Source of the DNA: Caulobacteraceae bacterium
GTDB taxonomy: Bacteria > Pseudomonadota > Alphaproteobacteria > Caulobacterales > Caulobacteraceae
Direction of reading: 5' to 3'
Assembly: GCA_019695035.1 (NCBI GenBank)
Contig: JAIBAU010000015.1
Coordinates: 1 to 64,000 of the forward strand
DNA: 64,000 nt
The translations under genes and the position numbers were made by a program. This document shows positions 17,252-25,499 of this stretch, piece after piece. Positions within the stretch are counted from its first letter, which is position 1; each line of letters begins with the position of its first letter. Under the pieces are notes generated by a model. It ran no database searches. It worked only from the letters and a program-made list of their open reading frames with translations, and was not told the DNA's origin.

Positions 17252-18250
17252 ATGGCCAAGCCGCCCTCATCGGAAATCCTCCCGGACGCCGCGCGGACCA
17301 ATTGGGTGGACCGCAGCGCGCCGGAGTGGCTCAAGCCATGGCTGAAGCTGGGCCGGTTCGATCGGCCCATCGGCATCTGGCTGTTGATGCTGCCTGGCTG
17401 GCAAGGGATCGTCCTCGCCGGCGTCATGGCGGGAGACCTCAAGGACTCGTGGCCGCGCTATCTGGGCCTTCTGGCCGCCTTCGCCCTCGGAGCCGCCCTT
17501 ATGCGAGCCGCCGGGTGCGCCTGGAACGACATTCTCGACCGTGACATCGACGCGAAGGTGGCGCGCACGGCCAGCCGTCCGATCCCGGCCGGGCGTATTT
17601 CAGTGGGGCAGGCGCTGGGCTTCGTGGCCGCATGCTGCCTGCTCAGTCTCGTCATTCTGGTCCACTTCAATCTGACTGCGGTGGCGCTGGGAGCCGGGTC
17701 GCTGGTCCTGGTCGCGCTCTATCCCCTGATGAAGCGCGTCACCTGGTGGCCGCAGGCGTGGCTGGGCCTGACCTTCAACTGGGGCGCGCTGCTGGGCTTC
17801 GCGGCGGCCTCCGCCGGCGCTCCCCTGGCTCCCGCGCTATTTCACGGGGAGTCCCTGGGGGCCCTTGCGGCCCTGCCCCTTGCGCCCCTGCTGCTCTACA
17901 CCTCCGGTCTGTTCTGGACGCTCGGCTACGACACGATCTACGCGCTGCAGGACGTCGAGGACGACGCCCTGGCGGGGGTGAAATCGACGGCCCGCAGGCT
18001 GGGCTCGAGAGCGCCGGCGGGCGTGCTCCTCTTCTATGTCGCGGCGACGATCCTGGCGCTGGCGACTTGGGCGGCGGCCGGTCTCGGCCCGCTCTTCTTC
18101 CCGCCGTTCGTCATCTTCGCTGCGCATCTGTCGAACCAGGTCCGGCGACTTCGTCTCGACGACCCGTCCCTGGCCCTTGCGCTGTTCAAATCAAATCGCG
18201 AGGCAGGCCTATTGCTGTTCGTCGCTCTTGCGGCCGGCTTCTGGAGATAA
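17252..18250 (+). CDS. ubiA: 4-hydroxybenzoate octaprenyltransferase
   Basis: Inner-membrane prenyltransferase that attaches the polyprenyl tail to 4-hydroxybenzoate in ubiquinone synthesis. The 332-residue product has about eight membrane helices and both Asp-rich motifs: NDILDRDID (residues 92-100) and YDTIYALQDVEDD (about 226-238), which bind the Mg-diphosphate of the prenyl donor. Preceding the first helix is LKLGRFDRPIGIWLLMLPG, typical of UbiA. A ubiD homologue is at about 34.5 kb in the same window, but no other ubi gene is adjacent. Confidence 0.95.
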   Translation: MAKPPSSEILPDAARTNWVDRSAPEWLKPWLKLGRFDRPIGIWLLMLPGWQGIVLAGVMAGDLKDSWPRYLGLLAAFALGAALMRAAGCAWNDILDRDIDAKVARTASRPIPAGRISVGQALGFVAACCLLSLVILVHFNLTAVALGAGSLVLVALYPLMKRVTWWPQAWLGLTFNWGALLGFAAASAGAPLAPALFHGESLGALAALPLAPLLLYTSGLFWTLGYDTIYALQDVEDDALAGVKSTARRLGSRAPAGVLLFYVAATILALATWAAAGLGPLFFPPFVIFAAHLSNQVRRLRLDDPSLALALFKSNREAGLLLFVALAAGFWR

Positions 18251-18252
18251 CC

Positions 18253-19098
18253 ATGCCGACGAAACGCGTCTCGCTTCGGATTCTGCTCGCCGCGACCGCC
18301 ATGGCCGCGCTGTCGGTCCTTTGGGCCTGCAAGAAGCCCGACGACGCAGCGCCGCCCCCCGCGGCGCCGGTCGAGGCGCCCGCGGAGACGCCCGCCACCT
18401 CCGCGACACCGATGCGCTACGCGGCCAAGACCGGCGCTGCTGAGGTCGAGTTGACGCTCCCGGACGCCGTAAAGTCCCAACCCGATCTCCAGGCGCGGCT
18501 GTATGCCGAGGGGGTGGCGAACCTGAAGTCCTTCGCGGAGGGCGCGGCCAACGAGCAGGCCGAGTCCGGCGGCGATGAAGGCGCGCCCACGCAACCCTAT
18601 ACGCGCAGCATCGAATGGAGCGTGGGAGCCGATACGGCCAAGCTGCTCAGCCTGTCCAGCCTGACGGCCGAATACACCGGCGGGGCCCATGGCAACGCGG
18701 CCTACGGCGCGGTCCTCTGGGACAAGGCACTCAAGCGCCTGGTCGCTCCGGCCGGCCTGTTCAACGGCAATGTCGACTCGGTCATGGACAAGGCGCTTTG
18801 CGACGCCCTGACGGCGGAGAAGAAGTCCCGCCTCGGTGACGGCTACAGCCCCCCGGGACCGGACAGCTGGGCCTGCCCGCGGTGGCGCGACACGCCGTTC
18901 TCCCTGACGCCCTCGACCTCGCCGGGCAAGGCAGGCGGCCTGACCTTCCACATCGCTCCCTACATCGCCGGCGCCTACGCGGAAGGGGTCTACGAGCCGA
19001 CCGTGCCGTTGACGGTGTTCCGGGCGTTGCTGAAACCGGCCTATGCCGATGAATTCGCCGGCAGTCCGCGGCCCGCAGCCGTAGCCGCAGGCCGATAG
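18253..19098 (+). CDS. Lipoprotein with RsiV-like (DUF4163/DUF3298) domains
   Basis: A 281-residue predicted lipoprotein starting 2 nt after the ubiA stop codon (ATG 18253). The signal peptide ends in a lipobox, LSVLWAC (Cys at about 28), followed by a Pro/Ala-rich linker. The rest resembles the DUF4163-DUF3298 pair found in RsiV and PdaC: LSSLTAEYTGGAHGN followed by DKALKRLVAPAGLF, and the late FHIAPYIAGAYAEGVYEPTVPL. RsiV senses lysozyme, but no sigma factor gene is adjacent here, so a role as an anti-sigma factor is not supported. The probable location is the periplasm-facing membrane surface. Confidence 0.8.
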   Translation: MPTKRVSLRILLAATAMAALSVLWACKKPDDAAPPPAAPVEAPAETPATSATPMRYAAKTGAAEVELTLPDAVKSQPDLQARLYAEGVANLKSFAEGAANEQAESGGDEGAPTQPYTRSIEWSVGADTAKLLSLSSLTAEYTGGAHGNAAYGAVLWDKALKRLVAPAGLFNGNVDSVMDKALCDALTAEKKSRLGDGYSPPGPDSWACPRWRDTPFSLTPSTSPGKAGGLTFHIAPYIAGAYAEGVYEPTVPLTVFRALLKPAYADEFAGSPRPAAVAAGR

Positions 19099-19167
19099 GT
19101 TTCGGGAGCGGTGGAGGGCGACCGTTTCGACGGCGACGACGGCGCCCTCTTGGGCTAAGGCCTGCCG

Positions 19168-19815
19168 ATGATCCCCGACCCTGCCGCCTTCATCGCCGCC
19201 CACACGCGCCTGCAGCGCCCTCCGCATACGCCGGAGATCGAGCTCTGGCTGGCAGATGAGATCACGCCGATCTGGCGCCTGACCGAGGAAGAACTCGGCG
19301 CCATGGGCGTGCCCCCTCCATTCTGGGCGTTCGCATGGGCGGGCGGACAGGGCGTCGCGCGCTGGCTGCTGGATAACCCCGAGGAGGCGCGGGGGCGGGA
19401 GTGTCTGGACCTGGCGACCGGATCGGGTCTGGTCGCCATCGCGGCCATGAAGTGCGGGGCGGCGTCTACGCTGGCCGCGGACATTGATCCCTTCTGCGCC
19501 GCCGCGGTCGCCCTCAACGCCGAAGCCAACGGGGTGGAGGTGTCCTTCACCGACGCCGATCTCCTCGAATCGCCGCCCCCGGACGTGGAGCTGATCTGCG
19601 CTGGGGACGTCTTCTACGAGAAGCCCCTGGCGGAGCGCGCCCATGCCTGGCTGGAGCGCGCGCACCCGGCGGGCGTGCGTGTGCTCCTGGGGGACCCCGG
19701 CCGCACCTATTTCGATCGCCGGGGACTCAAACAACTGGCCGAGTATCGAGTCCCGACCACGCGCGAACTCGAGGATGCAGAGGTCAAGCGAACCGGTGTC
19801 TGGACCTTCGCTTGA
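19168..19815 (+). CDS. Class I SAM-dependent methyltransferase (ETFB lysine methyltransferase/nicotinamide N-methylase-like)
   Basis: A 215-residue Rossmann-fold methyltransferase. The SAM-binding motif is LDLATGSGLVAIAA (about 83-96), followed by the acidic AADIDPF of motif II and GDVFYEKPLAE (about 148-158), which is typical of METTL20-type and nicotinamide N-methylase-like proteins. The N-terminal PPPFWAFAWAGGQGVARWLLD stretch is also characteristic. In alphaproteobacteria a METTL20 homologue methylates the beta subunit of electron transfer flavoprotein; that substrate is an inference here. Confidence 0.85.
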   Translation: MIPDPAAFIAAHTRLQRPPHTPEIELWLADEITPIWRLTEEELGAMGVPPPFWAFAWAGGQGVARWLLDNPEEARGRECLDLATGSGLVAIAAMKCGAASTLAADIDPFCAAAVALNAEANGVEVSFTDADLLESPPPDVELICAGDVFYEKPLAERAHAWLERAHPAGVRVLLGDPGRTYFDRRGLKQLAEYRVPTTRELEDAEVKRTGVWTFA

Positions 19816-19873
19816 TTACATTCCCGTAACGTGGATATATCGCAGAACAAGACCAGAACAAAACGGGGCTGAA

Positions 19874-20221
19874 ATGCGACAAGACGGCAAGATCGATTAT
19901 CTCGAGCTCCCGGGAACGGGGCTGCAGGCGGTGAAGACGTTCTATGCGAAGGCCTTCGGCTGGACGTTTACGGACTACGGACCCGAGTACGCAGGATTCA
20001 ATGAAGGACTGGACGGCGGCTTCCACGACGATCCAACCGCGGTGACCAAACCGCTACCGGTTCTCTTTGCAGCGGACCTGGAAGCCATGCAGGCGCGGGT
20101 CATGGCCGCTGGCGGCGAGGTCGTCGCCCCGATCTTCAGCTTCCCCGGAGGGCGTCGGTTCCACTTCCGCGACCCCGCCGGCAACGAGCTTGCCGTCTGG
20201 TCGGACAGCGCACCGGCCTGA
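19874..20221 (+). CDS. VOC-family (glyoxalase/bleomycin-resistance-like) protein
   Basis: A 115-residue single vicinal-oxygen-chelate domain, starting at ATG 19874 (MRQDGKIDYLELPG). It shows the usual half-repeat pattern: KTFYAKAFGWTFTDYGPEYAGF at the front, and the RVMAAGGEVVAPIFSFPGGRRFHFRDPAGNELAVW ending in the last third (given here as a position, about residues 75-110). The end motif DPAGNELAVW carries the likely metal-ligand Glu. Substrate unknown; the short 58-bp upstream gap is AT-rich and may hold a promoter. Confidence 0.88.
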   Translation: MRQDGKIDYLELPGTGLQAVKTFYAKAFGWTFTDYGPEYAGFNEGLDGGFHDDPTAVTKPLPVLFAADLEAMQARVMAAGGEVVAPIFSFPGGRRFHFRDPAGNELAVWSDSAPA

Positions 20222-20288
20222 CGACGTTGCGCGCCGCATGGACCTTCTCGGTGCAACCCATTACCAACGTAATGAAACGGGGAAGGCG

Positions 20289-20804
20289 ATGGCGGCGGAA
20301 GGCAAGACGTGCGGCGGATGCGGAGCGTGCTGCAAGCTGCCTGCGATCCGCGAGCTGTCGAAACCGGCCCATCAGACCTGCAGCAATTACGTCACTGGCC
20401 AGGGTTGCTCCATTTACGAGCAACGGCCGGGATCCTGTCGCGCCTTTGAGTGCGGATATCTGCAGAATCCCGAGCTGAACGACGACTGGCGGCCGGACCG
20501 GGCCGGGTTCCTTCTCTACTTTGCACCCGGTCCGCGGCTGGTGGTCGAGACTGACCTGGAAACGCCCGACACTTGGCGACAGGAGCCGTACCTCTCCCAG
20601 CTGCGTGAGTGGTCGAACCGCAGCCGGCCAAGCCCGGTGGAGGTCGTGGTTCGCACCGGAGACCATCTCACCATGATCTTCCCCGAAGGAGAGATCACGC
20701 TCGGGAAGGACACCGGGCGCGCCATTGTCTCTGGATACCGCGGGGTGGGCGAGCGGCGGAGGCCCTTTGCGGAATTCGCCAAGCCGTTGGCCTGGACGCT
20801 CTGA
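20289..20804 (+). CDS. YkgJ-type Cys-rich cluster protein
   Basis: A 171-residue protein with an N-terminal zinc- or iron-sulfur-type cysteine cluster: C-GGCGACC-K near residue 8, then TCSNY, GQGCSIYEQRP and SCRAFEC. This pattern defines the YkgJ (CxxCxxxCC) family. The function is unknown. ATG 20289 was chosen because the cluster follows directly; GGGGAAGG lies only 2 nt upstream of it, so the true start might be earlier, with an in-frame ATG at 20238 that lacks a ribosome site. Confidence 0.82.
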   Translation: MAAEGKTCGGCGACCKLPAIRELSKPAHQTCSNYVTGQGCSIYEQRPGSCRAFECGYLQNPELNDDWRPDRAGFLLYFAPGPRLVVETDLETPDTWRQEPYLSQLREWSNRSRPSPVEVVVRTGDHLTMIFPEGEITLGKDTGRAIVSGYRGVGERRRPFAEFAKPLAWTL

Positions 20805-20875
20805 GCTCCCAAACTGACGCTTGCTCCCCCGGCTGACGCAGCCTCTATTCACCTTCCGGAATTCGGAGTGAGACG

Positions 20876-22645
20876 ATGCAGCGCCGAGCCTTCCTGGCCG
20901 CCCTTCCGGCGACCGCCCTGATGGTCCCGTTCGCGGCCAAGGCCGCCGCCACCGCCTACCCCGGCGTCAGAATGGGTGATCGCGTCGCCGGCGCTGATTT
21001 CGCCGGCCGGTCCGCCGTCTGGGGCAGTCACGGCGCAGCGGCGACCGCCCACCCCTTCGCGACCCTGATCGCCATCGACATCCTGCGTCAGGGCGGGTCC
21101 GCCGTGGACGCAGCCATCGCCGCGAACGCAGCGCTCGGATTCCTCGAACCCACCGCCAATGGCATCGGCGGGGATTGCTTCGTGATGCTCTGGGATCCGG
21201 CGAAGAAGACAGTGGTGGGCCTGAACGGGTCCGGTCGCAGCCCGCGGGGCCTGAGCCTGGCCGAGCAGCGGCGACGCGCCGTCAGCGGCCACATCGCCCG
21301 CTACGGAGCCGTCTCCGTCAGCGTCCCCGGCGCCGTCGACGCTTGGTGGGAACTCCACCGCCGCTACGGCAAGCTTGCCTGGAGGGATATCCTGACGCCG
21401 GCCGCCAACCTGGCCGAACAAGGCGCGCCGGTTCCCCAGACCATCGCCTTCTATCTCGACGGCAACATGAAGCGGTTCGCTGATCCCGGTCCCTACAGGA
21501 TCGAGGAGACCAGCAATGCGCGGAAGGTCTACACGCCCGAGGGACGCACCCCGCGCGAGGGGGAGGTATTCCGCAACCCGGATCTGGCGCGAACCCTGCG
21601 GACCATCGCCGAAGGAGGGCGTGACGCCTTCTACGACGGGCCGATCGCCGACCACATCGAGGCCTACTTCAAGCGCATCGGCGGCTGGATGACGCGCCGC
21701 GACCTGTCCGCTCACCACGCCGAGTGGGTCCAGCCCATCGTCACCGACTACCGTGGAACCTCGGTCTGGGGATTGCCGCCCAACAGCCAGGGCCTGTCCA
21801 CCCTGCAGATCCTCAACATTATGGAGCAGTTCGACCTCAGGGCGATGGGCTTTCAGTCTGCGGCCTCCATCCACCACCAGGCGGAAGCCAAGCGGCTGGC
21901 TTTCGAGGACAGGGCCCGCTGGTTCGCCGACCCGGCCTTCTCGAAAACTCCGATCGAGCACCTGAACTCGAAGGACTATGCACGGGAGCGTGCAAGGCTG
22001 ATCCAGCCGGACCGGGTGATGGACCGCGTCATGCCGGGCGATGCGCCCCACCATGGCGACACCACCTACTTCACCACCGCTGACAAGGACGGGATGATGG
22101 TGTCGATCATCCAGTCCAACTATCGGGGTATGGGCTCAGGGCTCGTTCCAGACGGTCCGGACGGTCGCACGCTCGGATTCATGTTCCAGGACCGCGGGGA
22201 GCTCTACGCGCTGAGCGATGGGCACCCCAACCTCTACGCGCCCGGCAAGCGGCCGTTCCAGACGATCATTCCCGGCTTTGCGACCCGCGGCGACGCGCCC
22301 CTGCTGTCCTTCGGCGTGATGGGTGGGGACATGCAGCCGCAGGGACAGGCTCAGATCATCGCCAACATGGTCGATTACGGCCTCGGGGTGCAGGAGGCGG
22401 GCGACGCGCCCCGCTGGCACCATGAGGGATCGAGCGAGCCCACCGGCGAACCCCAGGAGGGGACCGGCACGCTGCGGCTCGAGACGGGCGTACCCGCGGA
22501 GACGCGCGACACGCTGGCCGGCATGGGCTGGAAGATCGGCGCCACCGACGGAGGTTTCGGCGGCTATCAGGCGATCCTCAAGGGCGAGCAGGCCTACGGA
22601 GCGGCCTCGGAGATGCGGAAGGACGGCCTCGCCCTCGCCTACTGA
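20876..22645 (+). CDS. ggt: Gamma-glutamyltranspeptidase
   Basis: Exported Ntn-hydrolase that cleaves gamma-glutamyl bonds, for example in glutathione. The 589-residue precursor begins with a signal peptide (MQRRAFLAALPA..., ending near AKAAA). The autocleavage site is D395-T396: T396 would become the N-terminal nucleophile of the small subunit (DTTYFTTADKDG). The usual TTH is TTY here. Other family blocks are HPFATLIAIDILRQGGSAVDAAIA and PTANGIGGDCF. It converges with the beta-lactamase-like gene and overlaps its end by 7 nt. The pathway link is to the glutathione-synthesis gene gshA upstream. Confidence 0.93.
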   Translation: MQRRAFLAALPATALMVPFAAKAAATAYPGVRMGDRVAGADFAGRSAVWGSHGAAATAHPFATLIAIDILRQGGSAVDAAIAANAALGFLEPTANGIGGDCFVMLWDPAKKTVVGLNGSGRSPRGLSLAEQRRRAVSGHIARYGAVSVSVPGAVDAWWELHRRYGKLAWRDILTPAANLAEQGAPVPQTIAFYLDGNMKRFADPGPYRIEETSNARKVYTPEGRTPREGEVFRNPDLARTLRTIAEGGRDAFYDGPIADHIEAYFKRIGGWMTRRDLSAHHAEWVQPIVTDYRGTSVWGLPPNSQGLSTLQILNIMEQFDLRAMGFQSAASIHHQAEAKRLAFEDRARWFADPAFSKTPIEHLNSKDYARERARLIQPDRVMDRVMPGDAPHHGDTTYFTTADKDGMMVSIIQSNYRGMGSGLVPDGPDGRTLGFMFQDRGELYALSDGHPNLYAPGKRPFQTIIPGFATRGDAPLLSFGVMGGDMQPQGQAQIIANMVDYGLGVQEAGDAPRWHHEGSSEPTGEPQEGTGTLRLETGVPAETRDTLAGMGWKIGATDGGFGGYQAILKGEQAYGAASEMRKDGLALAY

Positions 22646-24075
22646 GTCGTTCCTGCAGTGTGATCGCCGCGGGCCTGGGTGGCGGGCTTGCGCACCAGAG
22701 GGGTATCCACCCCCCGGCTGTGCATGATCAATCCCGATCCGTCCGGCGCGAGACGCGCGACGCCTTCGAGGAAGGGCACGTAGAATGTCCCGCCCTCTTC
22801 CGGCAGGAGCCCGGCGGTGAACTGGCCCGGGACTTCCAGCAGGAGCATCGACGCCTCGACCTTCAGCCGAGCCGGCTGATCGCCGAACATGTAGTCGCCC
22901 AGCAGCGGGGCGTAGGCCGACGGATCGGTCTCGATCAGCCGGTGAGACGCCGGCATATCATACGGCTGGCCGAACACGATCGCCGCCAGGTCACGCATCA
23001 CGGCCGACACGCGACCGTTCTCGTAATTGGTCACGGCGACCAACACGATGTGCTCGGCCGGATACCACTGCACCACGCTGATGTACCCATTGACCTGCCC
23101 GGTGTGGCGCAGACGCAGGCGTTCCCCCACGTTCGCGATTTCCAGCCCATAGCCGTAGCCGAACTGGCCGCCGTCCTTCATCTCGGCCAGGGAGTTGGGC
23201 GACAGGATTCGGCCCCCTTCCAGCGCCGTCACCCAGCGTCCTAGGTCCGTCGCTGTGGTCCACAGGGCGGCGTCGCCATGGTCGCCATGCAGGTCGCCCT
23301 GCCAGCGCTGCACGAGGGGGAGTCGATCGAACCGCATCCCGCTCGCGATCTGGGTCAGCGTCAGACCCCCGCCGGCCGCATAGCCGAGGGCGCCGTTTCG
23401 TTGCACAAGGCCGTTGTCGATACTGCTCGCGGTCATGCCGGCGGGCGCCAGGACATGGTTTTCGATGTAGTGGCCGTAGGTCTCGCCGGAGACCTTGGCC
23501 ACCACGCGCGCCAGCAGAATGTAACCCGTGTTCGAATAGTTCCACCGTGATCCGGGGGCGAAATCCAGGGGCTTGGACGACGCGTCGGCGAGGATGCGCT
23601 CGATGTTGTCAGGCCTGCCGATAAACGCCGTGTAGTCCGCGGAACCCAGCTCCAGCGGAGCCTCGTAGTCCGGCACTCCAGCCGTATGATTGAGTAGGTG
23701 CTTCAGGGTGACGGGGCGCCATGCGGCCGGGCACGGATCGACGAACCGGCAGATGGAATCGTCGAGCGACAGCCTCCCCGCGTCGCGCAGTTGCAGGATC
23801 GCCGTCGCGGTGAACTGCTTGGTGATGGAAGCGACGTTGAAGCGCGTATCCGTGCTGTTGCGCACGTCATGCTGGACGTCGGCCCAGCCGTAGGCCCGCT
23901 CGAAGAGGACCTTGCCGTCTCGCATGGCCAGGACAACGCCGTTGAACTGCCCCAGCCGTTCGCGCGCGGCCAGGTAGGCGGCGATCCTCGGCGCCGGGTT
24001 CGCTTCAGCGGCCTGGGCGGGACACGCCGGCAGCGTGCAGGCGAGCGATAGGATCACAAGGGCTCGGGTCAGCAT
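22639..24075 (-). CDS. Serine beta-lactamase-like hydrolase (class C/penicillin-binding fold), exported
   Basis: A 478-residue secreted serine hydrolase of the beta-lactamase/esterase/D-aminopeptidase superfamily. The signal peptide from ATG 24073-24075 is MLTRALVILSLACTLPAC.... The catalytic SxxK is SITK (in FNVASITKQFTATAIL, about residue 85), the YxN is Y-S-N in RWNYSNTGY, and the third motif is HTG in LRHTGQVNGY. The C-terminal 100 residues form an additional beta domain. GAGG sits 5 nt before the ATG. Whether it hydrolyses beta-lactams, esters or peptides cannot be told. A dyad just upstream suggests repression. Confidence 0.9.
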   Translation of the reverse strand: MLTRALVILSLACTLPACPAQAAEANPAPRIAAYLAARERLGQFNGVVLAMRDGKVLFERAYGWADVQHDVRNSTDTRFNVASITKQFTATAILQLRDAGRLSLDDSICRFVDPCPAAWRPVTLKHLLNHTAGVPDYEAPLELGSADYTAFIGRPDNIERILADASSKPLDFAPGSRWNYSNTGYILLARVVAKVSGETYGHYIENHVLAPAGMTASSIDNGLVQRNGALGYAAGGGLTLTQIASGMRFDRLPLVQRWQGDLHGDHGDAALWTTATDLGRWVTALEGGRILSPNSLAEMKDGGQFGYGYGLEIANVGERLRLRHTGQVNGYISVVQWYPAEHIVLVAVTNYENGRVSAVMRDLAAIVFGQPYDMPASHRLIETDPSAYAPLLGDYMFGDQPARLKVEASMLLLEVPGQFTAGLLPEEGGTFYVPFLEGVARLAPDGSGLIMHSRGVDTPLVRKPATQARGDHTAGTTQ

Positions 24076-24086
24076 GTCCGCCTCAG

Positions 24087-24104
24087 CTTCTACAGTCGTA
24101 GAAG
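24087..24104. promoter_or_regulatory. Inverted repeat (putative operator) upstream of the beta-lactamase-like gene
   Basis: A perfect 7-bp inverted repeat, CTTCTAC / GTAGAAG, with a 4-nt spacer lies directly upstream of the ribosome site of the minus-strand hydrolase gene. The TAC...GTA core resembles BlaI/MecI-type operators in general form. No blaI-like gene is in the window, so the regulator is unknown. Confidence 0.45.
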
Positions 24105-24177
24105 ACCTTGACGGCAAATGTGTCGCCAACATGGCGGCCGGGGAGCCGGTCGACTAGGCTAACGGCGGAGCGATCGA

Positions 24178-24531
24178 ATGACCCGTGACGAAGTCCGCGA
24201 ACTGATCCTGGCTCTGCCGGAGACCGAGGAGGGGTTGTCGTGGGGCTACCCGTCCTTCAAGGCCGGCGGGAAATTCCTGACGCGCATCCGCGACGAGGAC
24301 GACAGCGTCATCGTCTACGTGTCATCGGTCGACGAGCGGGACATGCTCATCGAGGCCGCCCCGGACGCCTACCATCTGACCGATCACTATCGGGCCTATC
24401 CGATCGTGCTGGCCCGGATCGGCCGGATCGATCGCGACTGGTTCGCGGCCCATATCCTGCGCCGCTGGCGGAGGCTGGCGTCCAAGCAGGCGGTCAAGGC
24501 CTGGGACGCGGCGCACCCTCGCCCGGTCTGA
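24178..24531 (+). CDS. MmcQ/YjbR-family protein
   Basis: A 117-residue small protein of the MmcQ/YjbR family (DUF419), which has a CyaY-like fold and is widely distributed, with unclear function (DNA binding has been suggested). Typical parts are RELILALPETEEGLSWGYPSFKAGGKFLTRI at the N-terminus (residues 6-36) and the C-terminal WRRLASKQAVKAWD. It ends 7 nt from the end of the convergent GNAT gene and is divergent from the beta-lactamase-like gene. Confidence 0.88.
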   Translation: MTRDEVRELILALPETEEGLSWGYPSFKAGGKFLTRIRDEDDSVIVYVSSVDERDMLIEAAPDAYHLTDHYRAYPIVLARIGRIDRDWFAAHILRRWRRLASKQAVKAWDAAHPRPV

Positions 24532-24538
24532 TCAGGAG

Positions 24539-25339
24539 TCAGGCCCGGCGGGCCATCTCCCACTGGTTCAGGGGGTTCGACAGGCCTGCAGCTTCGCAGG
24601 CGAGCGCCAGTGGCGTCCCGTCCGGTTCGTCGACCAGCCGCATGGACCTGTCGCCGGCCACCGCGGCGAGCGCGGCCAGCAACCGCTCTCCCGCCGGCAG
24701 GTCCCGCACAGCGGCGTCGAGGACAGCGAGGCGCTCGCCCTGGTCGGCCGTCACCGCGTAGCCCCCGTCGACGCCAAGAGCGCGGGCTCCCTCGAGCTCG
24801 ATAGAGTCGACGAGCGTCGGCAGGTCGCGACGCCAGGTGGGGGCCGTCTCATTCAATACGGCATGGCGCGCGCGCAGCTGCGGGATGGTGAGGAGCCGGG
24901 AACCCTTGCCCGACGCAGGGCGGCCCTCGAACAGGCGCAGCCTCCGGACTTCCACGAAGCCGCAACGGCGGTAGACCTCGCGCGCCGGGTTGGAGTCGAT
25001 AACCTCCAGCCAGGTTTCGGCGAAGCCCGCCTCCGCCAGCCGTTCCAGATGCGCCTGCATGAGCCGGGTCGCCAGGCCGCGGCGGCGGTGGGGCTCGAAC
25101 ACGCCGAAGCCCCCGATCCAGGCTCGCGATCCACGCGTCGCCGCGAACGAAACGCCGATCTCGACCCGGTCCAGGAGGCCTGTCACCGAAAGGTCCAGAT
25201 CGATCCCCGATCGACGGACGTGGCGCTCGAGCATCGCCTGGTCGAACGCGAGCGGAACGGCATAGCCGGCGTAGGCCGCGTTCCACGCGCCGACGCGCTC
25301 CGAAGGACTGGAGGCCGAGAGGGGGCGAAGGGTCAGCAT
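24539..25339 (-). CDS. GNAT-family N-acetyltransferase with an additional C-terminal domain
   Basis: A 266-residue protein. The acetyl-CoA-binding motif is FGVFEPHRRRGLATRLM (about 77-93) with the later YRRCGFVEVRRLRL. The second half (from about residue 160) resembles a degenerate second GNAT-like unit, ending in RSMRLVDEPDGTPLALACEAAG and QWEMARRA. Such two-part GNAT proteins are frequent and their substrates are generally unknown. It is divergent from the Pro/Ala-rich membrane protein, with a 160-bp AT-richer gap between them. Confidence 0.85.
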   Translation of the reverse strand: MLTLRPLSASSPSERVGAWNAAYAGYAVPLAFDQAMLERHVRRSGIDLDLSVTGLLDRVEIGVSFAATRGSRAWIGGFGVFEPHRRRGLATRLMQAHLERLAEAGFAETWLEVIDSNPAREVYRRCGFVEVRRLRLFEGRPASGKGSRLLTIPQLRARHAVLNETAPTWRRDLPTLVDSIELEGARALGVDGGYAVTADQGERLAVLDAAVRDLPAGERLLAALAAVAGDRSMRLVDEPDGTPLALACEAAGLSNPLNQWEMARRA

Positions 25340-25499
25340 CCGAACGCCCTAGCCGCTTCGGCCCCGACCCGAAAGCCTCTCCCCGCCGGCTCCGGCGAAG
25401 CCACGCCTTAGAAGCGGCCAAGTCGGCTGCGATATCTCGCCGGTTGCGCGAACGCGCCGGGCCGCGCAAATAAGTATAGTAAATTTGGACCGTTCAGTA

